Shown: positions 18,181-27,388, counted from the first letter of the stretch. The stretch: DNA of 64,000 bases from Nitrososphaerales archaeon (GCA_030041295.1 JASHOD010000150.1:1-64000), one strand, 5' to 3'. Translations and numbers: made by a program. Notes: generated by a model not told the origin, from the letters alone.

Positions 18181-19113
18181 CTATAATCCAGAACGATTTG
18201 TCGTCTTTGGGCTTACAACATGTTCACTTGTAGCCAGCTTATTCTTGGCCGTCGACGATGCTCCTTGGCGGCTAGCGGATTCGACCTTTCTTCTGATGTC
18301 AATTATCTCCGCTAGAACGCTGACCGCGATTTCCTCAAGCAGAATCGACTTTATGTCGAGACCGGCAGGCGCATGGACGCGATCGATGAATTGTCTATTG
18401 ACCCCCAATGCTTCGAGCTCTTTTCGGGTCGCGGTCCACCTGTTTGCACTTGCCACCATCCCTATGTAGTTCAAGTTGAACTTTGATAGATACTTCAAGA
18501 GCGGCGAGTCATTTACGCCGCGGGTGACTAGCACGATGTAAGCTCCATCAGGAATCTTGATCGACTCGATATCCAAATTAGTGTTTACGAGATCAGGCTG
18601 CCCGCAGGCTCCGAGAGGGTTGTGTTCAATCGTTTTGAATCCGACATCTCTTCCGACGTTGACCAAAGTCCTCTCGAGCGGGCTGTTGAATGTATCTCCA
18701 AACACCATGAGCGTGGGCCTCGGCGAGTAAGGCTCGATCAAAATCTCCATGTTGCCTCCGCAGTTTGTTTCGACATGAACGTCGTCCCCACTATCAGTAA
18801 TCGTAATCTTTCCCAGCGCAGTCTTTGCGTCTTCTAGGAACACCCTTACGACTCGAGGCCTTTGGGTCTCAATTACGTCCAATCCTACTCGAACTATGGG
18901 TCCCTCAGGGCATCCGCCGCCGAGGGTTCCGTAAACAATGTCCCCGTTTGAGGTGATGACCATCTTGAATCCGGGCTTGCCCAAAGTGGAACCGATGGTT
19001 TTTGTAATCGTCGCAATTGCAAGTTTTTGATCTTTCAATTCTTCTAGTTTCAAAAGGAAAAGGTCATCCAAACTTACTCGCTCTCTCTCGAAAGGTAAGA
19101 ATAGATTGTACAA
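18181..19113 (-). CDS. XdhC/CoxI family protein
   Basis: XdhC/CoxI proteins load sulfurated molybdenum cofactor into xanthine dehydrogenase-type hydroxylases. The N-terminal XdhC_CoxI domain (about 20-90) shows ATITKTIGSTLGKPG and the YGTLGGGCPEG turn; the C-terminal Rossmann domain (about 135-280) shows VFGDTFNSPL and ends in the PAGLDIKSILLEEIAVSVLAEI motif of the family. Start TTG at 19113. It lies immediately downstream of, and in the same direction as, the molybdenum hydroxylase large-subunit gene, its probable client. Confidence 0.88.
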   Translation of the reverse strand: MYNLFLPFERERVSLDDLFLLKLEELKDQKLAIATITKTIGSTLGKPGFKMVITSNGDIVYGTLGGGCPEGPIVRVGLDVIETQRPRVVRVFLEDAKTALGKITITDSGDDVHVETNCGGNMEILIEPYSPRPTLMVFGDTFNSPLERTLVNVGRDVGFKTIEHNPLGACGQPDLVNTNLDIESIKIPDGAYIVLVTRGVNDSPLLKYLSKFNLNYIGMVASANRWTATRKELEALGVNRQFIDRVHAPAGLDIKSILLEEIAVSVLAEIIDIRRKVESASRQGASSTAKNKLATSEHVVSPKTTNRSGL

Positions 19114-19433
19114 GGATATAACGCTTGCATGGTAAGATTCCTATTCTGCTTCGTGCTTTGTCTGTCTTGAAACGGTTGCTCCAAGAGTAGAGCAAAATCT
19201 GGTCTCGTAAGAACGCATTTTGTGTTGAAAGGGAATTTCGCTCACGTCGACGGGGAATCATCAGCAAGTTGCCTAAAAAATCAATTAGGATGCTCCCTCT
19301 TCGTACCATGAGACCTTGACGACATCCGGTAATGGAAAGCCGAGTTTTTATTGCAATTACAATGTGTGGGTATTTTCCTTCGCCGCTCTAAATACAAAAT
19401 CCCTCTGCAATTCCCGGTAGTGAGAGAGTCGGC
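19114..19433. other. Intergenic gap, no gene seen
   Basis: Lies between the molybdenum hydroxylase large-subunit gene and xdhC. No convincing coding frame; a TTTTTATTGC stretch near 19346 could mark transcript end or a promoter element. The gap suggests separate transcription of xdhC. Confidence 0.35.
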
Positions 19434-21845
19434 CTAATGAAGGATAGCAGAAAGAATTGTTTCAGGGAATGCGGGTGCGATGTTAAGAAGGTCGGTCTCT
19501 TCTTTTCCTGTTGTTCTTCCTTTGTTGAATTGTGAGACTGCGTCGTTTAGCGCATTGATTACTGCGGCGTATGAAGCGATTGTACCGCTCTCGCCTACCC
19601 CTTTCGTGTGATTTAGGCAATCGGACGGAGTAACCTTGTGGAAAATGTCGATGCTTATGCTGTCGCTCGAGTTTGGAATACTATAGTCTAGGAAACTCGT
19701 TGTCAGAAGGTTACCATTATCATCATAGACTAACTTCTCGAGTAATGCCCCGCCGACACCGCAAAGGACTCCGCCGTGGATCTGTCCTTCGACTATTGCT
19801 TTGTTTATGATCCTTCCGCAGTCTTCCGCCACCGCGTACTTTTCAATCCGCACCCGCCCGGTTTCGGTGTCCAAAAGTACTGCGCAGAGGTGCGCGGCGC
19901 TCGAATATGTCTCTGAACCTTTGACTGCGAATTTGGATTCGGAAGCAAGTTCTGAGAGTTGCAATCTATCCAAGACCTCTTCCACTTTGATCAAAACATT
20001 TTGCGGTTCCTTTGCCTCGATAATGATGTTCCCATTTTGTATGCGTAACTGATCTCGGGGAATCCGCAGCATCCTCGATGCTTTCTTGATCAGATCTTTT
20101 TTCAATTTGCGCGAAGCGTCTACCACGGCGCTTCCTCCCGCGGAAGCAGACCTGCTACCGAAGGTCCCTACCCCCTCTGGAATTAGATCGGTGTTGCCCC
20201 AGACGACTTTGACCTTCTCGAAAGGGATCCCCAGTTCTTCGGAAGCTAGCTGGGCGAATGCGGTTTCGTGACCCTGGCCGTGCGGCGAGGATCCTGTGTA
20301 GACCGTTACTTGCCCGTTTTTGGTCAACGAGACCTTCGCGGTCTCGCCGGTAAAAGTCCGAAGCCTCGGGAGGAATTTTATGATTGCAATTATCCCCCGA
20401 AGCGAAATCCCACCAAGGATTGCTCGTATCGAAAATTGAGTCAATCCGCTACTCAGGGAGAATCCGACACCCGCGATTTTAGCTGGTCGATCGTTTTCAT
20501 TTTCTTCGCGAAGAGCTCTTGAATTGAATTCGTCTCTCCACCGCAATATCCCAGCATAATCTGTTGATTTGGTAAGAAAATCGAGGAGGGCCGGATAATC
20601 CTCTGGTGGAGACTTTACTTTTGGACTTGCGACGTTACGGCGCCTAAATTCGATGGGATCTATACCAATCTTTTTTGCCATTATTTCCATTGCGCGTTCG
20701 GTGAAGTAACACCCTTCGGGTCTGCCGGCACCCCTGACAGGCCCTACTGGCATTTTATTGGTCGCATACGAGAGGGCAACGAGGTCGAGATTTGGTATCT
20801 CGTAGGGGCCTACAATTGTTCCGACAGTTGCGGCAGCCATGAATGCGGAGCTGCCCGGCACTCCAATGTCGCATTCTATTCTTCCTTTGAGAGCAAGGAT
20901 TTTTCCGTCCTTGTCGCAGGCAAGGGTAATATCGCAGTATTCATCACGACTGGGCGCGGATTCGAGGAATTCTTCTGTTCTGTTCGCTTCCCATTTTACG
21001 GTCAGCCCGGTCTTCCTTGCGAATAGACAGGCAAGCAGGGGCCACGGATATACCGGTCCTCCCTTTGTACCAAATCCCCCGCCCATATCCATTACTTTGA
21101 TGTGAAATTTGCTCTTTGGGATTTTGAGCTCCTGAGATAGAACGTCGAGGAGGCTGTGTACTGATTGAACGGTTGCAAGTACTTGGAAGTCCCCTCTCTC
21201 CCTGTCGTAACTTGCTACGACCGCGTGAGGTTCTATGGGAGCAGCGTCCTGCCTTCGTATTCCCTCTCTGGCGTTGATTACATACACCGCTTCGGAGATG
21301 GCTTTATTCACATCCCCTTTCCTCCGCTCGACTTTACCATAGAGATTATCCTTCCATCCGTCGTAGACCAAGACCTTCCCCCGTTTTGCATCCTCCAAGG
21401 TTGTGACTGGAGGGAGCTCTTCGTATTCGACGACCACTTGCTCTGTGAGATCCTCTGCGGAATCTCTATCCTTGGCAAGAATGGCGACCACTGGTTCGCC
21501 TACGAATCTCACTTCACCCAAAGAGAGATGATAGCGTGTCCATGATTTGCTATTCGGAATGAAACCATGACCTACCGGTGAAACTCCCTCCTTGATTAGA
21601 TCGTCTCCAGTTAGAGCGGCAATGAAATCCGGCGAGGAGCGGAGCTGCGAAAGATCTACTCTTTTGATTTTAGCGCGGGCGTGCGGACTGTGAATGAGGC
21701 TCATGTAGGCAATGTTTTCCGTATTATAATCCTCGACATAACGACCTCTTCCAGTCAAGAGTCTAAAATCTTCGGTTCTAAGCGGTTCTTCGGCACACTT
21801 TGCATCGCCACGAACCAAACTGACTAGTTCTTTTCCTTCCAGCAT
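19434..21845 (-). CDS. Xanthine dehydrogenase/CO dehydrogenase family, molybdopterin-binding large subunit
   Basis: The molybdenum-cofactor subunit of a hydroxylase of the xanthine oxidase family. It shows the N-terminal a/b-hammerhead domain (from about residue 25), the MDMGGGFGTKG segment, the PVGPVRGAGRPEG loop, GQGHETAFAQ, and GVGESGTIA with the catalytic-Glu context. The loop lacks the Cys-bearing AYRCSFR motif of true form I CO dehydrogenase, so the substrate is more likely an aldehyde, purine or aromatic compound. The FAD and [2Fe-2S] subunits are not next to it. The frame also allows a GTG start at 21857; ATG 21845 was preferred. Confidence 0.9.
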   Translation of the reverse strand: MLEGKELVSLVRGDAKCAEEPLRTEDFRLLTGRGRYVEDYNTENIAYMSLIHSPHARAKIKRVDLSQLRSSPDFIAALTGDDLIKEGVSPVGHGFIPNSKSWTRYHLSLGEVRFVGEPVVAILAKDRDSAEDLTEQVVVEYEELPPVTTLEDAKRGKVLVYDGWKDNLYGKVERRKGDVNKAISEAVYVINAREGIRRQDAAPIEPHAVVASYDRERGDFQVLATVQSVHSLLDVLSQELKIPKSKFHIKVMDMGGGFGTKGGPVYPWPLLACLFARKTGLTVKWEANRTEEFLESAPSRDEYCDITLACDKDGKILALKGRIECDIGVPGSSAFMAAATVGTIVGPYEIPNLDLVALSYATNKMPVGPVRGAGRPEGCYFTERAMEIMAKKIGIDPIEFRRRNVASPKVKSPPEDYPALLDFLTKSTDYAGILRWRDEFNSRALREENENDRPAKIAGVGFSLSSGLTQFSIRAILGGISLRGIIAIIKFLPRLRTFTGETAKVSLTKNGQVTVYTGSSPHGQGHETAFAQLASEELGIPFEKVKVVWGNTDLIPEGVGTFGSRSASAGGSAVVDASRKLKKDLIKKASRMLRIPRDQLRIQNGNIIIEAKEPQNVLIKVEEVLDRLQLSELASESKFAVKGSETYSSAAHLCAVLLDTETGRVRIEKYAVAEDCGRIINKAIVEGQIHGGVLCGVGGALLEKLVYDDNGNLLTTSFLDYSIPNSSDSISIDIFHKVTPSDCLNHTKGVGESGTIASYAAVINALNDAVSQFNKGRTTGKEETDLLNIAPAFPETILSAILH

Positions 21846-21989
21846 CTCTAGATACACTGACTCTCTAAGAACAGAAGAGCTCCTTGTGATTTATTTGGAT
21901 TTCCTTTAGGGAGATTACGTCGGATTATGCGAGCCCCTTTAGCTCTAGTTATTTGCCCGCGCCATAGTGTGCCGATGTTTTGTTAACAG

Positions 21990-22297
21990 TTATGGCAGTT
22001 GGCCAAGCAAGATTTCCCACGAATAGATCTCAACAGTGGAAAGTATTCCCATCCGCATCCAGGGATCCCCCGATAGTCTCGTGCACATTACTTGTTCGTC
22101 TGGCGCACTAACTACGAGAAGAGCCTTGTGTTTCTTCGAAGAGTGATGATATCCGAGCGGACCACCGAGAATGACAAAACGCTCCGCCTCTAAAGCATCC
22201 ATAAACGCCGCATGTTCGTTCCATCCTTTCTGTCTCGCATCGCTCTACCGCTTTCCCAGTTTGGTCCCTGTTCATTGAGTACGATGAAATAAGGCAT
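21990..22297 (-). pseudogene. YCII-domain protein, frameshifted
   Basis: From ATG 22297 one frame reads MPYFIVLNEQGPNWESGRAM, then loses coherence; the next frame supplies RQKGWNEHAAFMDALEAERF and VILGGPLG through to the DPWMRMG motif. Together they make a complete YCII protein of about 102 residues with the conserved EHAAFMDAL helix. One missing base near the AAA run at about 22227-22229 explains the break. Only a 70-residue ORF from ATG 22202 is otherwise readable, lacking the N-terminal strand. Confidence 0.75.
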
Positions 22298-22387
22298 AGT
22301 CAAGTCTACTATTGATACCGATCGTTATCACTTAATAATCAAGCATAGATTTTAGTCATTGTCAACAGGATTGGAGAATTGCAAACA

Positions 22388-22525
22388 ATGAAGAATCTAG
22401 GCGAGATAGTCTATAACCAAGAAAGAATGAGCTGGGAGAAGGGAGTAGAAGCAAATGGTTTTGTCTTCCTGTCAGGCGTACTCGAACCATGCTTTCTTCG
22501 GCTGACGGTAGAAAGTGCTAAATGA
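22388..22525 (+). pseudogene. RidA/YjgF-family N-terminal remnant
   Basis: A 45-codon frame starting MKNLGEIVY and containing SWEKGVEANGFVFLSG, the opening of the Rid family (normally about 125 residues). It then departs from the family and stops at TGA; the rest of the gene is absent before the next gene starts. A truncated relic. Confidence 0.55.
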
Positions 22526-22534
22526 AAGCGTCTA

Positions 22535-23002
22535 TTGCTTAACAACGCAAGAGCAGAACGAAAACTCTTGGCTAATCTGGAATCTACGGAAGCGTTCAGG
22601 TTACTCCACAATGTTCCGATTTTCCAGAGGCTAGATAATGATAAGCTTATGGGAATTTTGGAAATCGGAAAGGAGACCAGCTTTGAAACTAATGCCTTTA
22701 TCGCCAAGGAGTACGACAGGGACCGCACGCTCTACATAATCCTCAAAGGAGCAGTTGAAGTGCGTAAGGAGAATAAGCTGCTCGCGAAGCTAGGGGCTGG
22801 ACAATTCTTCGGAGAGATGGCGTTTCTCGATTATCTTCCAACTGAAAGATCGGCTGATGTTGTTGCAACCGAACCTACAAAATGTCTGGCAATTCCGGGA
22901 TGGAGCTGGTACAACTTCCTCAGGGCGAACGGTGACGTAGCAGTGGAAGTTATGCGAAGCATGGCAGCTCGCTTGAGAGAAGCTAACCAATCGTTTGTAT
23001 GA
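22535..23002 (+). CDS. Cyclic-nucleotide-binding domain protein
   Basis: A single CNB (CAP_ED) domain filling residues 25-145. The phosphate-binding cassette region GQFFGEMAFLDYLPTERSAD keeps the GE and R positions. No DNA-binding domain or effector follows, so it is a stand-alone sensor module. Start TTG at 22535, inside the 3' end of the RidA remnant region, giving a 5' context created by that decay. Confidence 0.85.
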   Translation: MLNNARAERKLLANLESTEAFRLLHNVPIFQRLDNDKLMGILEIGKETSFETNAFIAKEYDRDRTLYIILKGAVEVRKENKLLAKLGAGQFFGEMAFLDYLPTERSADVVATEPTKCLAIPGWSWYNFLRANGDVAVEVMRSMAARLREANQSFV

Positions 23003-23096
23003 CACAATTCGGGATTTATTAGGTCATAACGGGAGTTTCAGAAGGGTTTGAAGCCAAGAACCAAAGTTAGGCAGTTTGGAAAACTTCTTCATGGAT

Positions 23097-24230
23097 TCAG
23101 ATTCTCGCCTTGATCTGATCCACGTACTCAAACCATGCTTTCTTTGGATCGCGTTCCTTCGTCAATAGTCCGAAATGGTTCTCCTGCATGGGGAAGGATC
23201 TCCAGTAAGAATCGGAATAACGCCAGACGGCTAGCCCGTCAAGAATATCCGAGGAAAACGATTCCTCGCAGGCTGATTTTACATATTCAGCTTGGTCACC
23301 TTCAGAGTATCCCAAGAGTTGCGGCCCGGACGGTTGGCCCGTCTCGGTAACTATCAGTTGCTTCCCGGTTTGCTTCTTTACATCCGATGCGATCGCTCTG
23401 ATCTCGGCCGCAGATGACTCGCGCGGGTGGACGTAGCCTGGATAGAAGTCCAGCCCTAAAACGTCGGCATACTTCGTATACAGTTCCCAGTTGATGGAGC
23501 GCCGGTCGGCCTCAACGTTAATCACTATTTTTCCATTCGGGCATTCCTGCCTCACCACGTTGTGCAGCGCTTCTAGTATCATCTCCTCGCTCTTATGCTC
23601 TAGCCAGATCAAGCCGCTTCGCCAGTCCACGGCGACGTGCCCCTTCCACCAGTTCGGCTCGTTCTCAATCTGCCAGATGTCGATTGTCCCCTTGTAGTGG
23701 CGGACTATTTCTTCACACGAAGGGATGAGTTGGAGCAGGTATTTGCGTAGGTTTTCGACGTCTGCACCGTTGGGGAGGAACCTTGAGTATCCGTTTGCGA
23801 GTACGCCTAAGACACCTAGCCCGTTCGTGGTCAACGTTTCGACGAATGTATCCATGATAAATTCAAAGGTAGGAGGGGTTTGCCTTTCGTTATCTTGATC
23901 TGGAGATTGCAGATCTTTTGTGAAATAATTCCACGGGAACCAGGCCCGGACGAAACTGATCTTCGCTTCCTTTAATCTCGCGACAAGATCCTGGCAGACC
24001 TGTTCGACTGACTCAGGTTCGGGTTCATCAGGGAGTTGTAGATTGTTATTATGTTCGTCCAAAGCCTGACTTAAATTCGGATGCTCAAAAGTGTCCGTGG
24101 GCCCCCTTGATAGTTTAAGCGAAATTAGAAACGGCATTATTTCAGATTTAGGCGGAGGAAGGCCTGCGTAGATCCATACATTGTCTATGTTGATCCCCCA
24201 TTGGAACTTCCCGCTCTCAAACAAAGGCAT
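23097..24230 (-). CDS. Clan GH-A glycoside hydrolase (TIM barrel), cytoplasmic
   Basis: A retaining glycosidase-like barrel of 377 residues. The acid/base candidate is Glu191 in QIENEPNWW at the end of strand 4 and the nucleophile candidate is Glu296 in IVTETGQPSG at the end of strand 7, the clan GH-A arrangement with about 105 residues between them. There is also a DFYPGY segment at strand 6. I cannot choose between GH5, GH39, GH53 and related families. No signal peptide or membrane helix is seen, so it would act inside the cell. Stands alone. Confidence 0.8.
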   Translation of the reverse strand: MPLFESGKFQWGINIDNVWIYAGLPPPKSEIMPFLISLKLSRGPTDTFEHPNLSQALDEHNNNLQLPDEPEPESVEQVCQDLVARLKEAKISFVRAWFPWNYFTKDLQSPDQDNERQTPPTFEFIMDTFVETLTTNGLGVLGVLANGYSRFLPNGADVENLRKYLLQLIPSCEEIVRHYKGTIDIWQIENEPNWWKGHVAVDWRSGLIWLEHKSEEMILEALHNVVRQECPNGKIVINVEADRRSINWELYTKYADVLGLDFYPGYVHPRESSAAEIRAIASDVKKQTGKQLIVTETGQPSGPQLLGYSEGDQAEYVKSACEESFSSDILDGLAVWRYSDSYWRSFPMQENHFGLLTKERDPKKAWFEYVDQIKARI

Positions 24231-24285
24231 TCGCTAGCGGATGACCTAAATCACTAGATATGGTTTTGTTGAACACTCAAAGTGT

Positions 24286-24525
24286 TTACATATGTCGCTG
24301 TTGATTTTCTGGTGACTTGCGTGTAGGCAGAACGCCGAATGCGATAAGAAAAACCCCAAGCGCCATCATACCGAAACCAGTTAGCAAGGTAGGCTGTAAG
24401 AAGGTATTGCACTGAGAACAATCTGGCATATTGCTTACATGGGTAAAGCAAAGAGGCTGGTAAAGAGACAGAGACAATCCAATAAGAAAAAGTATGATTC
24501 CAAACAAGAGAGAGCCTAATCGCAT
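24286..24525 (-). CDS. Small two-helix membrane protein
   Basis: 79 residues with two membrane helices (about 5-25 and 45-65) and a short Cys-containing loop CFTHVSNMPDCSQC between them; basic C-terminal tail. No family recognised. The Cys-rich loop could be disulfide-linked outside or bind metal. Confidence 0.55.
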   Translation of the reverse strand: MRLGSLLFGIILFLIGLSLSLYQPLCFTHVSNMPDCSQCNTFLQPTLLTGFGMMALGVFLIAFGVLPTRKSPENQQRHM

Positions 24526-24746
24526 TTTTCAGTACCCTTGTTCGTGTTTTCAAGCGATTTAGGCATTCTTACCATTCAAGGCTTGATTTTCGGATGCTAC
24601 TGTTGTCTTGGGATTCTGCTTTTTTGATAAGAAGCTAAAGGCAATGATGCAAACTGACCTAAAATTGAGGGAGTTTACATCTTACATAATCTCACGAATA
24701 TTCGGGAATACTGATATTCTGCACCTGCGATGATTACAAAGAAGAT

Positions 24747-25133
24747 ATGCTATCAAAAGCACGACCCAAGAGTGTCGACGATTACATCGAGATGTATCCT
24801 AAGGATATCCAGGATCTTCTGCAAAAACTCAGAAGGGTAATCCGCGAATCCGCACCCCAGGCTGAGGAGACGATCAGCTACCAGATTCCAACGTTCAAAC
24901 TCAATGGTAGAAATCTGGTTCATTTCAGCGCCTTCAAAGATCATATCGCTTTCTTTCCCACTTCGTCGGGAAGGGAGGCGTTCAAGAAGGAACTAGCTCA
25001 CTACAAAGGCGGCAGAGGAACAATTCAGTTTCCGCTTGGCGAACCAATCCCTTATGATCTAGTACGGAAGATTGTAAAGTTCAGAGTGAAAGAAGAAAAT
25101 CTTCTTTTTCGCAAGAAGAAAACGCAGAAGTAA
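24747..25133 (+). CDS. DUF1801 (YdhG-like) family protein
   Basis: 128 residues matching DUF1801: SVDDYIEMYPKDIQDLLQKL near the N terminus, an ETISYQIPTFKLNGRNL strand pair, HIAFFPTSSG and a C-terminal GTIQFPLGEPIPYDLVRKIV. The fold resembles frataxin-like/YdhG proteins linked to iron handling in bacteria; the biochemical role here is not known. Convergent with the acetyltransferase gene. Confidence 0.85.
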   Translation: MLSKARPKSVDDYIEMYPKDIQDLLQKLRRVIRESAPQAEETISYQIPTFKLNGRNLVHFSAFKDHIAFFPTSSGREAFKKELAHYKGGRGTIQFPLGEPIPYDLVRKIVKFRVKEENLLFRKKKTQK

Positions 25134-25138
25134 TTCTG

Positions 25139-25543
25139 TTATTTTTCGAGTTTAAGGACGAACTCTTCAACTTCCTTTCCTCTCGCATTAGCAAACCCCT
25201 TCCCCTCTCCGACCACTTTGAAATTACATTTTTGCAAAACACGAAATGACCCGAGATTGTCCTTCGCAACGCGTGCGAATATTGGACGAGTCTTTTGAAA
25301 GTTGTTTAGAAATTCCGCGAGCGCTCTAGTCGCAACGCCTCTTCCCCAGTAGTCTTTTCCTATCCAGTATGCGACCTCCAATTGCCCGAGATCTAGATCC
25401 TGATAACTCAGTACATACCCCGCAATGATACTTTCATCCAGTATGATTGTTTTCATCCCACTGGCATTGTCAGAGCGTATCTTTCGCCAGTGATTTAGGA
25501 AGGCATCTTTGTCATTAGGCTTCTCGGACGTGAATGCTGCCAT
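25139..25543 (-). CDS. GNAT acetyltransferase (RimJ/RimL-like), 5' end interrupted by TGA
   Basis: The readable frame from ATG 25543 gives 134 residues with YWIGKDYWGRGVATRAL (acetyl-CoA site) and VAKDNLGSFRVLQKCNFKV. The same frame continues upstream without a start but with clear family sequence (LTLRDFTESDLFIFYEQQ, then LDNEANH) back to a TGA at 25619-25621 preceded by ATG codons at 25628-25636. Those ATGs lie two bases after the stop of the upstream ArsR gene. The gene was thus probably 25139-25636 and is broken at codon 6; the shorter product would lack the first GNAT strand and helix. Confidence 0.75.
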   Translation of the reverse strand: MAAFTSEKPNDKDAFLNHWRKIRSDNASGMKTIILDESIIAGYVLSYQDLDLGQLEVAYWIGKDYWGRGVATRALAEFLNNFQKTRPIFARVAKDNLGSFRVLQKCNFKVVGEGKGFANARGKEVEEFVLKLEK

Positions 25544-25638
25544 GTGGTTCGCTTCGTTGTCGAGCTGCTGCTCATAGAAAATAAAAAGATCCGACTCGGT
25601 AAAGTCTCGAAGCGTTAATCAGCTTGACATCATCATTC

Positions 25639-26385
25639 CTACTTCATCCATGACGAAATCGGCTTCGCGATCCTTAAAGCTCTTGTCCCTTTTTTCCTCG
25701 CAACGATGCAGCTAGAAATGATTGAATCCAATACTTCCTTCCCGAGCGAACCTCCAAGGTGAGGGGCCCGCTCGGTCCAGTCGAGACATCCATACGCGAA
25801 CTTGCGACTTGTCGACTTTGTGGCCCTATCAATATCTACGCCTCTTTCGCGAAACGAAGACGAGCCTCGTTCTGTCAATTTGTATAAAATTTTTGAATTT
25901 TCCTCTTCTCCACCTTCGTCTTCTTCTTCCAATAACCACCCGAGTTTGAGCATATCTTGGAGAAGTTTCACCCCGGCAACTCCCGCAAGGTGGTCGTAGC
26001 AGCTCCGGCACTGTCTTATTTCCGAATTCGCCCTAACCTCCTTCAGAGCTCCTCGCGAAGCCACTCTTTTTTTGATGGCTCGATCCGACGTTACGTCAGA
26101 TAGGCCCCGTAGAAATGAGTAAGCTTTGGGGTTGACCGAGTAAATCCGCTGTCTACCGCGCTCGGAAACCGAGACAATTTTGTGCTTTAGGAGGATTGCA
26201 AGGTGAGAGGAGATTCGCGGCTGATATAATCCAAGACGGGTGCAAATATCCATCGTTGATGCCCCCCCACTCTCCCGCCCTAACAAGAAGACTATCTTGA
26301 CCCTGGTAGGATCGGAGAAAACTCCCGCGAGCTCCGCTATCCTTTCAGTCGAATCAATTTCGTCAGAAATGCTGTTTCTTTCCAA
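25639..26385 (-). CDS. ArsR-family transcriptional regulator
   Basis: An N-terminal winged helix (about 15-100: FSDPTRVKIVFLLG, then STMDICTRLGLYQPRISSHL) followed by a C-terminal domain (about 120-235) with RQCRSCYDHLAGVAGVKL and CLDWTERAPHLGG. This two-domain type is common in bacteria; its effector is unknown. The recognition helix keeps the QPRISSHLA pattern. Overlapping operon context with the GNAT gene downstream, which it may control. Confidence 0.88.
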   Translation of the reverse strand: MERNSISDEIDSTERIAELAGVFSDPTRVKIVFLLGRESGGASTMDICTRLGLYQPRISSHLAILLKHKIVSVSERGRQRIYSVNPKAYSFLRGLSDVTSDRAIKKRVASRGALKEVRANSEIRQCRSCYDHLAGVAGVKLLQDMLKLGWLLEEEDEGGEEENSKILYKLTERGSSSFRERGVDIDRATKSTSRKFAYGCLDWTERAPHLGGSLGKEVLDSIISSCIVARKKGTRALRIAKPISSWMK

Positions 26386-26410
26386 ACTGTTGTTCTACTC
26401 CCTCCTGATC

Positions 26411-27343
26411 CTACTTTTTAGGCGAAGAAGCTCGTGTAGCAAGCGCGATCGCCACGAGAAGTATTGCTCCGCCTGCCACGGTATACAAGCTGATTCCCTG
26501 TCCTAATAGTAACACCCCACCGACCACACTGATAATCGGAATAAGATACAGTTGTATCGATAATCTGGAGACGGTCCCCCTGTTTATGAGAGTGTAGAAC
26601 ATGGAGTAACCTAGCACGGTGCTCAAGATGCTAAGATACAGCACCGCGGCCCAGCCTATCAGAGGAAGTTTCGAAACCTGGGTTACGAAATTTGAAGTGG
26701 GCAGAAGAGGCAAGAGCATTATCGTCCCTAAAGCCCCGGCTCTTATCGCGATTGGAAGGGCCCCGTATTTTGTCACGAGCGGTTTTGACAAGACGGCGAA
26801 GATGGCGTATGCCACTGCCGTCAGAATCACCTCGAATACGCCAACCAGGGATCCTATCTTGCCAGTGAGATCCGGTATGGAGATTAATACAGTCCCAAAC
26901 ATCGCGATAATTAGGGCGACTGCCAGATTTGTCCCTATCTTTTCCTTCAGGGTCACCCGCGAGAGGAGCACGATGAAGATTGGTCCCAAAGCTACGAGTA
27001 GACCTGCTATGCCCGCAGAAACGCTCGTCTCGCCGTAGTTGAGTGAGAGGTGGTAGAGAGGGACATTGGCGAATGAAATGACTAGTAGCCTCGGGATATC
27101 CTTTGTTTCAAACTTTACCTTCGTCTTTCCTAGAAAAGGCAGGATGACAAGGTATCCCGCCGCGGCTATGAACCAGCGAAGCAGCGTAAGGTTGATCGGC
27201 GAAAGAAGTTTGTCCGCAACGCTGATTGCATCGAAAGCGAGGCCCCAAATCACGCTGAGGATGATTAAAAGTGCATAGGCTCTTGCCGAAGTAGCAATGT
27301 TAGAAAGCGCCTTTGTTCGCTCCGCAAGTGCTCGAAACGACAT
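26411..27343 (-). CDS. EamA/DMT-family transporter
   Basis: About ten membrane helices arranged as two EamA repeats (about 18-150 and 160-300). The first repeat has the family's SVIWGLAFDAISVADKLLSP opening and LSLNYGETSVSAGIAGLL; the second has YSMFYTLINRGTVSRLSIQL and PIISVVGGVLLLGQGISLY. Likely exports amino acids or other metabolites; substrate not readable. Divided from the ArsR gene by only 25 bases, same strand. Confidence 0.85.
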   Translation of the reverse strand: MSFRALAERTKALSNIATSARAYALLIILSVIWGLAFDAISVADKLLSPINLTLLRWFIAAAGYLVILPFLGKTKVKFETKDIPRLLVISFANVPLYHLSLNYGETSVSAGIAGLLVALGPIFIVLLSRVTLKEKIGTNLAVALIIAMFGTVLISIPDLTGKIGSLVGVFEVILTAVAYAIFAVLSKPLVTKYGALPIAIRAGALGTIMLLPLLPTSNFVTQVSKLPLIGWAAVLYLSILSTVLGYSMFYTLINRGTVSRLSIQLYLIPIISVVGGVLLLGQGISLYTVAGGAILLVAIALATRASSPKK

Positions 27344-27388
27344 ATACGCATAAGAAGATATATCATCATTTAAGAGTAGCGTCAGCTG

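Noticed and set aside
21165-21545. 126-codon frame on the + strand
   Set aside because: Antisense to the molybdenum hydroxylase subunit; no protein-like motifs of its own.
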